Assembly: GCA_021404685.1 (NCBI GenBank)
Contig: QWHC01000004.1
Coordinates: forward strand, 38,697-102,696
Direction of reading: 5' to 3'
Length of the DNA stretch: 64,000 nucleotides
Source: Chloroflexi bacterium CFX4
GTDB taxonomy: Bacteria; Chloroflexota; Anaerolineae; Aggregatilineales; UBA2796
The notes beneath the pieces are model-generated. The model had not been told where the DNA came from, made no database searches, and saw only the letters and a program-made list of their open reading frames with translations. Position 1 is the first letter of the stretch. Each line of letters starts with the position of its first letter. The translations under genes and the position numbers were made by a program. Positions 49,841 through 59,509 of the stretch are shown piece after piece.

Positions 49841-51125
49841 CTCGGTTTTCAGAGAGGCTGCGCCCGGCGAGTGCCGCGCCGGCAAAGATCAGCCAGAGCG
49901 CTGCCGTTGGGAACAGATAGCGCGGAATAGCTGTCAGCAGGCTGTGCAGCGCATAAAAATAGAGCAGCACGCCATAGAGCGGCAGCGCTTGCCAGAACAG
50001 CCGCCAACGGAACATGCCCAACACGCTGCCCAACGCGCCCAACACCAGCGCGCCAAAATGGAAAATGTAGAGTGTTAGCTTGGGCAGGAAGGCATCGCCG
50101 TTCAGCACGCTGCCAAAGCCCACCACACTGCGATCTGTCGTCCACCACGTCAGGAACAATTCCTTAAGGCTTTCGCCGCCGAAAAAGACGGTGTTGTGTG
50201 GTTGCAGGCTTGCCTCTAGCAGGTTGCCCAGTCGGCGCGCCACATAGCCAAGCGGATCGCTGCGGATCGCTTCAAAGGCAAGCTGTGTGTAGATTTGGTC
50301 GTTTTTGCCCTCATCCTCCACGCCAATGCCCGCCCGCTGATCCACGCATTCAGGACCGCACCAGCCCTCATTGGTGCCAAGATAGAAATTGGCTGCCAAG
50401 CCCGCGCCGCCGATCATAAAGATTCCCCAGCGCACGTAGCCGTAGGCAGTCCAAGCGAGAACGACCAGCGCATAGGTGATCATGAGCGCCGCAATCAGGC
50501 GCAGCGCACGCCGCCGATAGCACCATACCAAGTGCGCGGCAAAGATGATTGGCAAGGCGAGCGCGATAGCGCGAGTCAGGCTTGCCAAGCCCAGCAGCAC
50601 GCCCACCCAGACCACCTGGCGCGCCGTGAGGGGCTTTCCGCGCTGCGTGAGATGCCCATGCAGCGCCAGCGCGCCGATCATCAGCGGCAAGAACACGCTT
50701 TCCGTCAGCACTTGCCCTGCTTCAATGATGAAGATCGGGTTGATTGCCACCAACCACGCGGCAATCAGCGCGGCGCGCTTGCCAAAGTAGGCGTTCGCCG
50801 CTGTGTAGATTGTCCCGACCAGCGCAACACTCCACAGCACGTTCAACAGGCGTAAGGCGGTCAGGCTTGCCTCACCAAAGATGACCTGCACCACACCGAC
50901 GTAAATCAGGTAGAGCGGCGGAAGGGTAACCGCCTGCGCGGCTTGCCCACGCACCAACTCTAGCCCATACTGCATCAGCCCAAGCGTATCCCCACCGCTG
51001 ATGTTAGGTGGTGTGAATAGGACGAACACTAAGCGCAGGGCAAAGGCAACTGCAAGGATTAAGGGCGCGCCGTGCAAGGGCAGGCTGAGGGATGTTTGCG
51101 TTTTTCGGACGGGCAGTGCGTGCAT
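49824..51125 (-). CDS. GT39-like polyprenyl-phosphate glycosyltransferase, membrane protein 2
   Basis: The 433-residue protein has ~9-10 hydrophobic helices, the first (LILAVAFALRLVFVLF) followed by a loop with NISGGDTLGLMQYG, whose Asp is the likely catalytic residue of PMT_2-type enzymes. It has the same architecture as its downstream neighbour, so the two probably act in sequence or are diverged paralogues. It is the first gene of the minus-strand glycan operon. No clear promoter is visible in the 139 bases upstream, which contain the pot operon hairpin. Confidence 0.78.
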   Translation of the reverse strand: MHALPVRKTQTSLSLPLHGAPLILAVAFALRLVFVLFTPPNISGGDTLGLMQYGLELVRGQAAQAVTLPPLYLIYVGVVQVIFGEASLTALRLLNVLWSVALVGTIYTAANAYFGKRAALIAAWLVAINPIFIIEAGQVLTESVFLPLMIGALALHGHLTQRGKPLTARQVVWVGVLLGLASLTRAIALALPIIFAAHLVWCYRRRALRLIAALMITYALVVLAWTAYGYVRWGIFMIGGAGLAANFYLGTNEGWCGPECVDQRAGIGVEDEGKNDQIYTQLAFEAIRSDPLGYVARRLGNLLEASLQPHNTVFFGGESLKELFLTWWTTDRSVVGFGSVLNGDAFLPKLTLYIFHFGALVLGALGSVLGMFRWRLFWQALPLYGVLLYFYALHSLLTAIPRYLFPTAALWLIFAGAALAGRSLSENRDDQTL

Positions 51126-51211
51126 TCATTCCGCCGTTAGCTTACGTTAAATCGGCGGAAGTGTAGCCTGACTCAGGGGCATAAGTCAAGGTGCGGTTGT
51201 GGTTCATACAG

Positions 51212-51237
51212 CACGGACGGGATTTCTCCCGTCCGTG
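51212..51237 (-). terminator. Terminator hairpin after the pot operon
   Basis: CACGGACGGGA (51212-51222) and TCCCGTCCGTG (51227-51237) form a perfect 11-bp stem with a TTTC loop, 27 bases past the potD stop on the minus strand. No U-tract follows on that strand. Confidence 0.6.
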
Positions 51238-51264
51238 GCTTCGCTTGAATGGGTGGCAGTCTGC

Positions 51265-52347
51265 CTAGCCGCCGATGCGGACCTCTGCCCAGATTTCATC
51301 CCACAGGCGGCGCGCTGCGTCGTCTAGCGGGCGAATCCATTCCATCTTGGCAATTTCCTCATCAGAAGGCAGGAATTTGAGCAGCACAGGATCGGTGAAT
51401 TCGCGGGCTGCCTTGTTGGCGCTCAGAAAGCCGATGGTGTTGCTAATGCGCGCCGTATTCTCTGGCTCCAACAGGAAGTTGATGAAATGCTCTGCCGTCC
51501 CTTTGCGCGGACTCTTGGCAGTGACGCACACGCTCTCTTGGAAGCGCAGCGCACCTTCTTTCGGCGTTACGTGGCGCCATTCGCCTTCGGGATTATCTTC
51601 GGTTGCGGTTAGCAGGGCAGCTTTTGCCGTCGCACCATTCCACGACTGCGAGAGGATCACCTCTTTGGCAGGCAACAGCGTCTCTTGGTAATCGGCGCTG
51701 TTGATGTAACGGTACTGCGGCACGACGCGCAGCAGCAGATCGCGTGCCTGCTCCAGTTCGGCGCGCACACTGCTGTTCGGCGAATAACCGAGGTAAATCA
51801 GCGCCGCGCCAAGCAGTTCACGCTGATCATCAAAGACGTTGATGCCGCCGAGCATGGTGTAGTTCTCCACCTGCTCAGGCTCAAAAATGGCAGCCCACGA
51901 ATCAGGCGGCGTCTCGATGGATTCATGATAGGCGATGCCCGTCGTCCCCCACATATAGGGCAGGCAGAAGCCATCAGGATCGTACCAGGCATCAAGGTTC
52001 AGCGGATCCAGGTTTTCCCAGTTTGGCACGTTGGCGCGGTCAATCTTAGCGACCAATTCCAACGCGATCATGCGTGCCACCATATAATCAGACGGGAAAA
52101 CCACATCATATTCGGCGCCTGCTTGCAGCTTGGCAAACAGCTCTTCATTGGTGGCATAGTTATCGTAGGTGACGCGCACGCCGAACTGCTGCTCATACTC
52201 GATCAGCAGCGCTTCGTCAATATAATCACCCCAGTTGTAAACGTAAAGTTCGCTATCCAGTTGTTGTGCGCGTGAAGGCGCGCCCAGCGGCGCGAACACG
52301 GCGACTAAGGCGACGATCAGCGCCAGAACAACAAGACGTTTTGCCAT
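51265..52347 (-). CDS. potD: Spermidine/putrescine-type substrate-binding protein
   Basis: The 360-residue protein has a Sec signal peptide (LVVLALIVALVAVFAPLG, cut near SRA-QQ) and the PotD start YVYNWGDYIDEALLIEYEQ, followed by VVFPSDYMVARM and YMWGTTGIAY. These match the periplasmic polyamine-binding PotD/PotF family. It is the last gene of potA-potB-potC-potD and would feed polyamine to the permease. The signal lacks a lipobox, so anchoring is by another route or it is free in the envelope. Confidence 0.92.
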   Translation of the reverse strand: MAKRLVVLALIVALVAVFAPLGAPSRAQQLDSELYVYNWGDYIDEALLIEYEQQFGVRVTYDNYATNEELFAKLQAGAEYDVVFPSDYMVARMIALELVAKIDRANVPNWENLDPLNLDAWYDPDGFCLPYMWGTTGIAYHESIETPPDSWAAIFEPEQVENYTMLGGINVFDDQRELLGAALIYLGYSPNSSVRAELEQARDLLLRVVPQYRYINSADYQETLLPAKEVILSQSWNGATAKAALLTATEDNPEGEWRHVTPKEGALRFQESVCVTAKSPRKGTAEHFINFLLEPENTARISNTIGFLSANKAAREFTDPVLLKFLPSDEEIAKMEWIRPLDDAARRLWDEIWAEVRIGG

Positions 52348-52361
52348 CAGGTTTTGCTTCC

Positions 52362-53246
52362 TTATTCTAGATTGAACGATTGAACAGGCTGTGCTTTGCC
52401 GCCGCGCTGCATCAACAGCGAAACGACCACCAAGACGACCGAGAGCAGCAGCACCAACGAGGCAACCGCTGTGATCTCAGGCTTTAAGCCGAAACGGATG
52501 GACGAGTAAATCTTGACGGGCAGCGTTGTATCGCCTTGTCCGCCGACGAAAGACGTGATCACGAATTCATCAAAGGACATGGTGAACGCCATCAGCCCGC
52601 CTGCCAAGATAGCAGGGCGCAGCAAGGGCAGCGTCACGCGCCGAAACGCCTGCCATGGGCTGGCATACAGATCGGCAGCTGCCTCTTCCAAGCGCGCATC
52701 AAGGCTTGCCAGCCGCGCCCGAATGATAACCGCCACAAACGCCGTGTTGAACGCCACATGCCCAATCAGCACCGTCCAACGGCTGAGCGAGACATTGACC
52801 GCCGAGAAAAAGAGCAGCAGCGAGAGCGCCATCACAATATCAGGAATGATGACCGGCAAGTAGAGCATTCCATCATAGGCATTTTTGCCACGAAAGCGGA
52901 AGCGCTCCAACGCCAAGCCTGCCAAAGTGCCAAGCACTGTTGAGATCAGCGCTGAGAAGGTGGCAATCCACAGCGTAACGCTCAAAGAGCTGATCCATTC
53001 ACGGCTGCTGAACACACGCTGATACCACTGCACACTGAAGCCTTCCCACGTGCCAAGCCGCGTGCCGCTGTTGAACGAGAAAATCACCAAAACGATGATC
53101 GGTAGGTAGAGAAAGGCGAACACCGCAAGGCTGATCAGCGGCAAGCCAAGCCGCGTGGCAGAGCGCGCTTGCCGCCGCAGCGTATCGCCTAGGCGGGGCG
53201 CAACAATCGGCGGCGCAACCGTGAGGCGGGTGAATTCTGTGGTCAT
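52362..53246 (-). CDS. potC: Polyamine ABC transporter permease PotC
   Basis: The 294-residue protein has six hydrophobic helices after a ~35-residue polar N-terminus and the permease EAA loop EAAADLYASPWQAFRRVTLP, which docks on the ATPase. FSFNSGTRLGTWEGFSVQWY is typical of PotC. It forms the channel with PotB. Start overlaps the potB stop (ATGA-type) and it precedes potD by 14 bases. Confidence 0.92.
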   Translation of the reverse strand: MTTEFTRLTVAPPIVAPRLGDTLRRQARSATRLGLPLISLAVFAFLYLPIIVLVIFSFNSGTRLGTWEGFSVQWYQRVFSSREWISSLSVTLWIATFSALISTVLGTLAGLALERFRFRGKNAYDGMLYLPVIIPDIVMALSLLLFFSAVNVSLSRWTVLIGHVAFNTAFVAVIIRARLASLDARLEEAAADLYASPWQAFRRVTLPLLRPAILAGGLMAFTMSFDEFVITSFVGGQGDTTLPVKIYSSIRFGLKPEITAVASLVLLLSVVLVVVSLLMQRGGKAQPVQSFNLE

Positions 53247-54550
53247 GTGAGGGCTGCCTTTCTGCCTAAGCGGAAGTAAACAAGGGTAGCAATGAGCATT
53301 AGCACGGTTAGCACCATGCCGAACGCCGCACCAAAGGCTTTATCGCCCGATGCGCCAATAAACTGCTGCTCCAGCAGGTTGCCAATCAAGAAGAATTTGC
53401 CGCCACCCAGCACGTTGGAGATGACGTAGCTGCCAACGGTCGGGATGAACACCAAGATGCAGCCTGCCACCACGCCGGGCAGCGTCAGCGGGAAGACGAC
53501 ACGCCAAAAGGCGCGCACAGGGTCAGCGTAGAGATCGTTGGCTGCCTCCACCATGCGTTTATCCAGCCGTTCGATGCTCTGATAAAGCGGCAGCACCATA
53601 AACGGCAGGTAGCCATAGACCAAGCCAAGCAGCAGCGCGCCCGGCGTATTTAGCAAGTCCAGCGGACGGTTGATGACGCCTAACACATCCATCAGCACGC
53701 TGTTTAGCACGCCATCGCGCCGCAGGATGATGATCCATGCGTAGGTGCGAATCAGAAGATTCGTCCAGAACGGGATCATGACCAACAGCAGCCAGATGTT
53801 GCGCCAGCGCTCCGGTTGGCGTGCGATCCAAAAGGCGAACGGATAGCCGATCACAAGGCAGATGACCATCGTGAGGAAGGCGATCCACAGCGTGCGAATG
53901 ATGATGTTGAGGTAAACTAAGCCGCTAACGCCAATCGGCGTGATCAGGCGTTGGTAGTTCTCTAGGCTTGGCGTGCTGAGGTCAAGCGTGCCTAATTCGG
54001 TGGTGCGCCCTAAACTTGCCGCGAAGACGCCAACCAACGGCAGCACGAAAAAGATGCCGAGCCACACAAGGCTTGGGTATGCCAGCAAGGCGCCGCTGTT
54101 GCGCGAGAGCAGCGCCAACAAGGCACCACTGTGCGCGCCGATGAGCAGCGCACCGCCGAAATCACGGGTGGCGCCAAAGTAGAGCAGGCTGAGCGCAATG
54201 CCCGCCCAGGCCCGCGCCGCCGCAATCCGCCCGACCTGCGCCTTGTCATTCAGCAGGCGCAGCCCAAGCCACCCATCCAGCCCGATCAAGGTTGCCAACA
54301 ACAGGGCAACGCCACCCATCGAAAGGCTTTCTGCCAGCCGATAAAGTCCCGTCTCGCTTGGCAGAAACTCTTTCTGCCCCAACAGTGGAACGCGCACCCA
54401 AAGCGCTATTCCGTACAAGGCGCTTAACAGCACCGCCCAACCTGCCCAGCGTTCGTAGCGGCGTTGGTAAGGACGCGCCGCCGCCCACCTTGGCAGCTTG
54501 GCAGCCACTGCCGCCTTGCTACCCACACCCGTTGAAGCTGTTGTCGTCAT
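53243..54550 (-). CDS. potB: Polyamine ABC transporter permease PotB with N-terminal extension
   Basis: The C-terminal ~280 residues are a normal PotB (IFFVLPLVGVFAASLGR, EAANDLYADPVRAFWRVVFP as the EAA loop). About 150 extra residues precede it and hold three further hydrophobic helices (WAVLLSALYGIALWV, MGGVALLLATLIGLDG, and a third near 115-150), so the protein has ~9 helices against the usual 6. The extension is in frame with good coding character and is not a start-site artefact, because the membrane helices begin soon after the chosen ATG. Its purpose is unknown. Confidence 0.88.
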   Translation of the reverse strand: MTTTASTGVGSKAAVAAKLPRWAAARPYQRRYERWAGWAVLLSALYGIALWVRVPLLGQKEFLPSETGLYRLAESLSMGGVALLLATLIGLDGWLGLRLLNDKAQVGRIAAARAWAGIALSLLYFGATRDFGGALLIGAHSGALLALLSRNSGALLAYPSLVWLGIFFVLPLVGVFAASLGRTTELGTLDLSTPSLENYQRLITPIGVSGLVYLNIIIRTLWIAFLTMVICLVIGYPFAFWIARQPERWRNIWLLLVMIPFWTNLLIRTYAWIIILRRDGVLNSVLMDVLGVINRPLDLLNTPGALLLGLVYGYLPFMVLPLYQSIERLDKRMVEAANDLYADPVRAFWRVVFPLTLPGVVAGCILVFIPTVGSYVISNVLGGGKFFLIGNLLEQQFIGASGDKAFGAAFGMVLTVLMLIATLVYFRLGRKAALT

Positions 54551-54634
54551 TCTTTCCCAGCGGTCACCTCATCAGTTGAGAACTGTCTCCAGTGCTTTTC
54601 CGAACGATAGAACTAGGCACCATGCCTAAATCAG

Positions 54635-55714
54635 CTAATCCACAAGGACGCGAGCATTTTCCAGCACCCACGTCACATAGACCGTATCACCGCGCCGAAA
54701 GCGCTGATCGCGGCTGGCGCCTAAATTTTGCACCCGCGCCACCACCTGCGTGCGCTCGCCAAGCTGCACCACATAGCGCATATCCGTGCCGATGTAGACC
54801 GCCTCGCGCACGCTGCCGCGCAGCGCACTGGGATCGCCATTGGTCGCGCTCAGGGTAATTTTTTCAGGGCGAATGGCAACCGTCACCCGCGCACCGTCTG
54901 CTAAGGCGCGCTCGCTAGGCGCCGCCGCGATGCTCAACGAAGGCTCTAGCATGACTTCTGCCACGCCATTCGCATTGACCAGTTCACCTTCAAGAAAGTT
55001 CGTCTCGCCGATGAAATCTGCCACATAGCGCGATTGCGGACGCTCGTAGATTTCTTCCGGCGTGGCGCATTGCAGCACATGCCCATGCCCCATCACAGCG
55101 ATCCGATCCGACATGGTCAGCGCTTCTTCTTGGTCGTGCGTGACGTAGATGAAGGTGATGCCGATCTCTTGCTGAATCTGCTTGAGTTCAAACTGCATCG
55201 CCTTGCGTAGTTTCAAGTCCAACGCGCCCAGTGGCTCATCCAACAACAGCACGGCGGGACGGTTGACCAAGGCACGCGCCAATGCCACACGCTGCTGCTG
55301 CCCGCCCGAAAGCTGAGCGGGGCGGCTGTTGGCACGCTCAGACATCCGCACCATTGCCAGTGCCTCGCGCACACGCAGATCGATCTCTTTGCGCGGCAGG
55401 CGCTGCATTTCCAAGCCGAACGCCACATTTTGGGCAACGGTCATGTGTGGGAATAGTGCGTAATTCTGGAAAACGGTGTTGATCGGGCGCTGAAAGGCAG
55501 GCGTTTCGCTAACGGCTTGCCCGTGCAGGTAAATTTCGCCGCTAGTAGGTGATTCAAAGCCGGCGATCAGGCGCAGCGTCGTTGTTTTGCCGCAGCCACT
55601 TGGACCGAGAATCGAAAAGAACTCGCCGTCCTTAATTTGGAGCGAGATGTTCTCTACTGCGCGAAAGGTGCCGTAGGCTTTGCTGAGGTTAACCAGTTCC
55701 ACTGCATAAAGCAT
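54635..55714 (-). CDS. potA: Polyamine ABC transporter ATP-binding protein PotA
   Basis: With the ATG at 55712-55714, preceded by GGAGG at nine bases, the protein has 359 residues. Walker A is [12 protein letters not shown], the signature [15 protein letters not shown], Walker [13 protein letters not shown], and a switch His lies in [10 protein letters not shown]. The C-terminal TOBE domain (~245-359) is of PotA type. It energises the PotBC channel. It is the first gene of the minus-strand operon, with 84 bases before potB, and is divergent from the dehydrogenase operon. Confidence 0.94.
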   Translation of the reverse strand: MLYAVELVNLSKAYGTFRAVENISLQIKDGEFFSILGPSGCGKTTTLRLIAGFESPTSGEIYLHGQAVSETPAFQRPINTVFQNYALFPHMTVAQNVAFGLEMQRLPRKEIDLRVREALAMVRMSERANSRPAQLSGGQQQRVALARALVNRPAVLLLDEPLGALDLKLRKAMQFELKQIQQEIGITFIYVTHDQEEALTMSDRIAVMGHGHVLQCATPEEIYERPQSRYVADFIGETNFLEGELVNANGVAEVMLEPSLSIAAAPSERALADGARVTVAIRPEKITLSATNGDPSALRGSVREAVYIGTDMRYVVQLGERTQVVARVQNLGASRDQRFRRGDTVYVTWVLENARVLVD

Positions 55715-55859
55715 CGCATAAAGCCTCCTATGCAAACGCAGAAAAACCGTGCGTAGAATTTTGCTATTTTAGTCGGAATGGCGCAGAATGCCAGTTGTAT
55801 TTTTGTGACGTGGTGTTACAAGCCTGTTATGCCTCAGGCGGTGCTTCCCAAACAAGTGT

Positions 55860-55889
55860 TTGTTAGGCACTTGCCACAGGCGGTATAAT
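55860..55889 (+). promoter_or_regulatory. Promoter of the 2-oxoacid dehydrogenase operon
   Basis: TTGTTA (55860-55865), an 18-base spacer and a perfect TATAAT (55884-55889). A strong AAGGAG (55905-55910) follows, so the leader is very short (~25 bases). Confidence 0.65.
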
Positions 55890-55921
55890 GAGCATAGGCT
55901 TTTGAAGGAGAAACTTTATCT

Positions 55922-56959
55922 TTGTCTGCTTTAACCAAAACGCAACTTTCACGCCCTTCGGAGCAGCTTTCCAACGAGACGCTGCTCGATATGTATTGGC
56001 ACATGCTGCTTTCGCGCCGCACCGATGAGCGTGCTTGGGTGCTGCATCGGCAGGGCAAGATTGCCTTTCACATCAGCGGCATGGGGCATGAGGCAACACA
56101 GGTCGGCGCCGCCTTCGCCATCAACCGCGGTGTGGATTATGTTGTGCCATATTACCGCGATTTGGCGTTGGTGATGGCGCTTGGCATCACACCACGCGAT
56201 TTTATGCTTAGCCTATTTGGCAAAGCGGGCGAGATCAGCAGCAAGGCGCGCCAAATGCCCAGCCACTGGGGCAGCAAGGCGCACCACATCCTCTCGACCT
56301 CTAGCCCGGTGGCAACGCAGGTGCCGCAGGCAGCCGGTATGGCTTTCGCCATTAAATATCAGCGCGAAAACGGCTTGCTTGATCCGAACGACGCAGCACA
56401 GCCGCGCTTGGCGCTCACCTGCTTGGGCGAAGGCTCGACCAGCCAAGGTGAGTGGCACGAAGGCATGAATTGGGCAGGCGTCCATACGCTGCCGTTCATC
56501 TGCATTGTGCAAAATAACAACTACGCCATCTCCGTGCCGATTGAACAGCAGATGGCAGTCAGCCACGTTGCAGAGCGCGCCATTGCCTATGGCGTGCAGG
56601 GCGTCACCGTAGATGGCACCGATATTCTCGCTTTCTACGATGTGATGCGCGCCGCTGTAGCGCGTGCCTACAACGGTGAAGGCGCAACGCTGATCGAGGC
56701 GAAGTGCTACCGCCTGACGCCGCACAGCTCCGATGATGATGATCGCTCGTACCGCCCGCGTGAGGAAGTGGAAGAAGCCAAGCGCACCGATGCCATCTTG
56801 CGCTATGAGCAGCACTTAATGGGACGCGGCATCCTGAGCGACGCGCTGAAGCAAGACTACGAGCAGCGGGCGCGGCAAATGGTGGATGAGGCACAGCGCT
56901 ACGCTGAAAATGCGCCCTACCCTGAAGAATCTTCTTTGTATGAGGATATTTATGCCTGA
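55922..56959 (+). CDS. 2-oxoacid dehydrogenase E1 component, alpha subunit
   Basis: The 345-residue protein uses a TTG start, set by AAGGAG 11 bases upstream; no in-frame ATG precedes the conserved region. It shows ARQMPSHWGSKAHHIL, the thiamine-diphosphate motif CLGEGSTSQGEWHEGMNWAG ending in NNNYAIS, and SSDDDDRSYRP, the loop that carries the phosphorylation-type Ser region in BCKDH. The pattern fits branched-chain (bkdA1) or acetoin/pyruvate types. With E1 beta it decarboxylates the oxoacid and passes the acyl group to lipoyl-E2. Overlaps E1 beta by eight bases. Confidence 0.92.
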   Translation: MSALTKTQLSRPSEQLSNETLLDMYWHMLLSRRTDERAWVLHRQGKIAFHISGMGHEATQVGAAFAINRGVDYVVPYYRDLALVMALGITPRDFMLSLFGKAGEISSKARQMPSHWGSKAHHILSTSSPVATQVPQAAGMAFAIKYQRENGLLDPNDAAQPRLALTCLGEGSTSQGEWHEGMNWAGVHTLPFICIVQNNNYAISVPIEQQMAVSHVAERAIAYGVQGVTVDGTDILAFYDVMRAAVARAYNGEGATLIEAKCYRLTPHSSDDDDRSYRPREEVEEAKRTDAILRYEQHLMGRGILSDALKQDYEQRARQMVDEAQRYAENAPYPEESSLYEDIYA

Positions 56960-57938
56960 AATGACTTTAATTGACGCGCTGCGTGAGGCGATGGACGAAG
57001 AACTCGCCCGCGATCCGCGTGTGTTCATCACCGGTGAGGATGTTGGTAAGCGCGGTGGCGTTTTCCGCGCCACGATGGGGCTGTATGAAAAGTATGGCGA
57101 GAAACGCATCATTGACTCGCCGCTTGCCGAACTCTCCATCGTGGCGATTGGCATCGGCGCAGCCTGCGCCGGCTTGCTGCCCATCTGCGAGATACAATTT
57201 GCCGATTTTATCCATCCCGCCTTTAACCAAATCGTGAACGAGGCGGCAAAGATGTACTACCGCAGCGGCGGCACCTGGAACGTCCCCATGACCATCCGTG
57301 CGCCTTACGGCGGCGGCATTGGCGGCGGCTTGTATCACAGCCAGAGCGTTGAGGCGTTCTTCACGCATGTGCCGGGGCTGAAGGTGGTGATCCCTTCCAC
57401 GCCGCACGACGCCAAAGGCTTGCTCAAAAGCGCCGTGCGCGATCCGAACCCTGTCTTGTTCTTTGAGCCGAAGAAAGGCTACCGCAGCATCAAAGGCGAG
57501 GTGCCAGCAGGGGACTACACCGTGCCATTGGGCAAAGCGCGCCACGCCCGCGAAGGCAGCGATCTATCGGTCTATGCCTACGGTATGATGGCGCATTATG
57601 CGGTGCAGGCGGCTGAACAAGTGGCGCGTGAAGATGGCATCCAGTGTGACGTGATCGATCTCCGCACGCTGCTGCCTGTTGATAAAGAGTCGATCTTAGC
57701 GTCCTTCAAAAAGACAGGGAAAGCGCTGATCGTCTATGAGGATAACCTGACGATGGGCTACGGCGCGGAAATTGCCGCCATCCTGAGCGGTGAGGGCTTT
57801 GAATATATGGACGCGCCGATCAGGCGCTTGGGCGCGCCAGATGTGCCGGCTGTGCCATTCAGCCATCCGCTGCAAGAGGCATTCATGCCGAACCCACACA
57901 AAATCGCCACCGCCATGCGCGATTTGGCTGCCTATTAA
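56952..57938 (+). CDS. 2-oxoacid dehydrogenase E1 component, beta subunit
   Basis: From the ATG at 56952 the protein has 328 residues, normal for E1 beta. Conserved pieces are FITGEDVGKRGGVFRAT, DSPLAELSIVAIGIGAA, EIQFADFIHPAFNQIVNEA and YGGGIGGGLYHSQSVEAFF, all typical of the pyruvate/branched-chain transketolase-like beta subunit. It forms an alpha2-beta2 tetramer with the gene before it. The start overlaps the E1 alpha stop, so expression is coupled. E3 (lipoamide dehydrogenase) is not in the window. Confidence 0.93.
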   Translation: MPEMTLIDALREAMDEELARDPRVFITGEDVGKRGGVFRATMGLYEKYGEKRIIDSPLAELSIVAIGIGAACAGLLPICEIQFADFIHPAFNQIVNEAAKMYYRSGGTWNVPMTIRAPYGGGIGGGLYHSQSVEAFFTHVPGLKVVIPSTPHDAKGLLKSAVRDPNPVLFFEPKKGYRSIKGEVPAGDYTVPLGKARHAREGSDLSVYAYGMMAHYAVQAAEQVAREDGIQCDVIDLRTLLPVDKESILASFKKTGKALIVYEDNLTMGYGAEIAAILSGEGFEYMDAPIRRLGAPDVPAVPFSHPLQEAFMPNPHKIATAMRDLAAY

Positions 57939-57948
57939 AGGAGAGACC

Positions 57949-59283
57949 ATGCCAACCAATGTGATTATGCCGCAGCTTGGCGAAAGCGTGGTTGAAGGCA
58001 CGCTCAGCCGCTGGCTGAAACAGGTCGGTGAGCGCGTTGAGGAATTTGAGCCGATTGCCGAAGTGACCACTGATAAAGTGGACACCGAAATCCCCGCGCC
58101 CGCCAGCGGAGTCGTCTTGGCAATTCACGTTGCCGAAGGTGAGACCGTCGAACGCGGCACGCTGCTTGCCGTGATCGGGCAGCCCAATGAGCAGGTTGCC
58201 ACCGCACCAAGCGCGCCACCTGCCCAAGCGCACGCCGCCAATGGGCAATCTGTCGTAGTGGCAGCCACACCGCCACAAGCCGCCGCACAGCGTTACAGCC
58301 CTGTGGTGGCGCGCATGGCAGCCGAACATAACCTAGACCTAGCGCGCATTCACGGGACGGGGCTAGGCGGCAGGGTGACCAAGAAAGACGTTGAGGCATA
58401 CCTTGCCGCGCAGACCAGCCCACCTGCCGCGCCGCTTGCGCCATGGGAGCAGCCTGGCGGCGGCGATCTGTTCAAGCCGACCGATGAGATTTATGCGGCT
58501 GCCAACGCCAAGCCGGTTGCCGCGGCGCCGCAGCCAAGCGCCGTGCCACGCCCTGCTGCACCGCAGAGTCTTCCGCCAAGCACTGCGCCAGATGGCACAC
58601 TCGTGCCGCACAGCGCCATACGCCGCAGCATTGCTAAGCACATGGTCGAGAGCAAACTGCACACCGCGCCGCACGTGACCACCGTCTTTGAGGTGGACAT
58701 GGCGCGCACCATGGCACATTGGAAGGCGAACGAAGCGCCTTTCGCCGCGCAGGGCGTGCGCCTTACGCTGACTGCCTACTTTGTGGCGGCGGTGGTGCGC
58801 GCCGCACAAGCGCAGCCAACGCTTAACAGCCGCTGGACGGATGACGGATTGCTCATACCGCCAAGCGTGAACGTTGGCATGGCGGTTGCCTTGCAAGACG
58901 GCTTGATTGTGCCTGTCATCAAAAACGCGCAAGACCTGAACCTCGTCGGCTTGGCGCGCCAAGTGACCGATCTCGCCACACGCGCCCGTGCTAAGCAGCT
59001 TAAGCCCGACGATCTGCAAGGTGGTACAATTACCTTAACCAACCACGGCGTTTCGGGCAGTTTGTTCGCCACGCCGATCATTAATCAGCCGCAATCAGCG
59101 ATTGTGGGCGTTGGCGCCGTCACCAAGCGCCCTGTCGTCATCACCGATGCAGACGGTAACGACATGCTTGCCATTCGCCCGATGCTCTACGCCACACTGA
59201 CCTTTGATCACCGTGTGGCAGATGGTGCGCTGGGCGATGCCTTCATGCGCGTTTTCAAAGATACACTGGAGAATTGGAGCTAA
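57949..59283 (+). CDS. 2-oxoacid dehydrogenase E2, dihydrolipoyl acyltransferase
   Basis: From the ATG at 57949 (GGAGAG seven bases upstream) the 444-residue protein has a single lipoyl domain (1-77; Lys43 in TTDKV is lipoylated), an Ala/Pro linker, an E1/E3-binding domain (YSPVVARMAAEHNLDLARI, ~120-155), a second linker and a catalytic acyltransferase domain (~215-444) with the active site FDHRVADG (HxxxDG). It transfers the acyl group from lipoamide to CoA. The length, single lipoyl domain and neighbours favour a branched-chain type, but pyruvate or acetoin cannot be excluded. Confidence 0.93.
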   Translation: MPTNVIMPQLGESVVEGTLSRWLKQVGERVEEFEPIAEVTTDKVDTEIPAPASGVVLAIHVAEGETVERGTLLAVIGQPNEQVATAPSAPPAQAHAANGQSVVVAATPPQAAAQRYSPVVARMAAEHNLDLARIHGTGLGGRVTKKDVEAYLAAQTSPPAAPLAPWEQPGGGDLFKPTDEIYAAANAKPVAAAPQPSAVPRPAAPQSLPPSTAPDGTLVPHSAIRRSIAKHMVESKLHTAPHVTTVFEVDMARTMAHWKANEAPFAAQGVRLTLTAYFVAAVVRAAQAQPTLNSRWTDDGLLIPPSVNVGMAVALQDGLIVPVIKNAQDLNLVGLARQVTDLATRARAKQLKPDDLQGGTITLTNHGVSGSLFATPIINQPQSAIVGVGAVTKRPVVITDADGNDMLAIRPMLYATLTFDHRVADGALGDAFMRVFKDTLENWS

Positions 59284-59286
59284 CCG

Positions 59287-59496
59287 ATGTCCGCCGCCGC
59301 AGCGCAGTCCCTTTCGCAGCAATCGCGCTTGATCTTTTTGGCAATTTTGATGACGGCACTGCTGCTGTGGGCGCAGCGACGCCGCACGCCGATCATCATC
59401 TCGGTGCGCGGCGATAACACGCTCATCACGCTAGATCGTGGTGCTGCTATCCTCGGCGCCAAGTGGAACACGATCACGCTCCATGAAGAAGTTTAG
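59287..59496 (+). CDS. Small single-pass membrane protein, hypothetical
   Basis: A 69-residue protein three bases after the E2 stop has one hydrophobic helix (LIFLAILMTALLLWA, ~15-29) followed by RRR, so its C-terminal ~35 residues should be cytosolic by the positive-inside rule. That tail (ISVRGDNTLITLDRGAAIL) is beta-prone. No family is recognised. The position suggests co-transcription with the dehydrogenase genes. Confidence 0.55.
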   Translation: MSAAAAQSLSQQSRLIFLAILMTALLLWAQRRRTPIIISVRGDNTLITLDRGAAILGAKWNTITLHEEV

Positions 59497-59509
59497 TTGA
59501 GGTGCTGCC

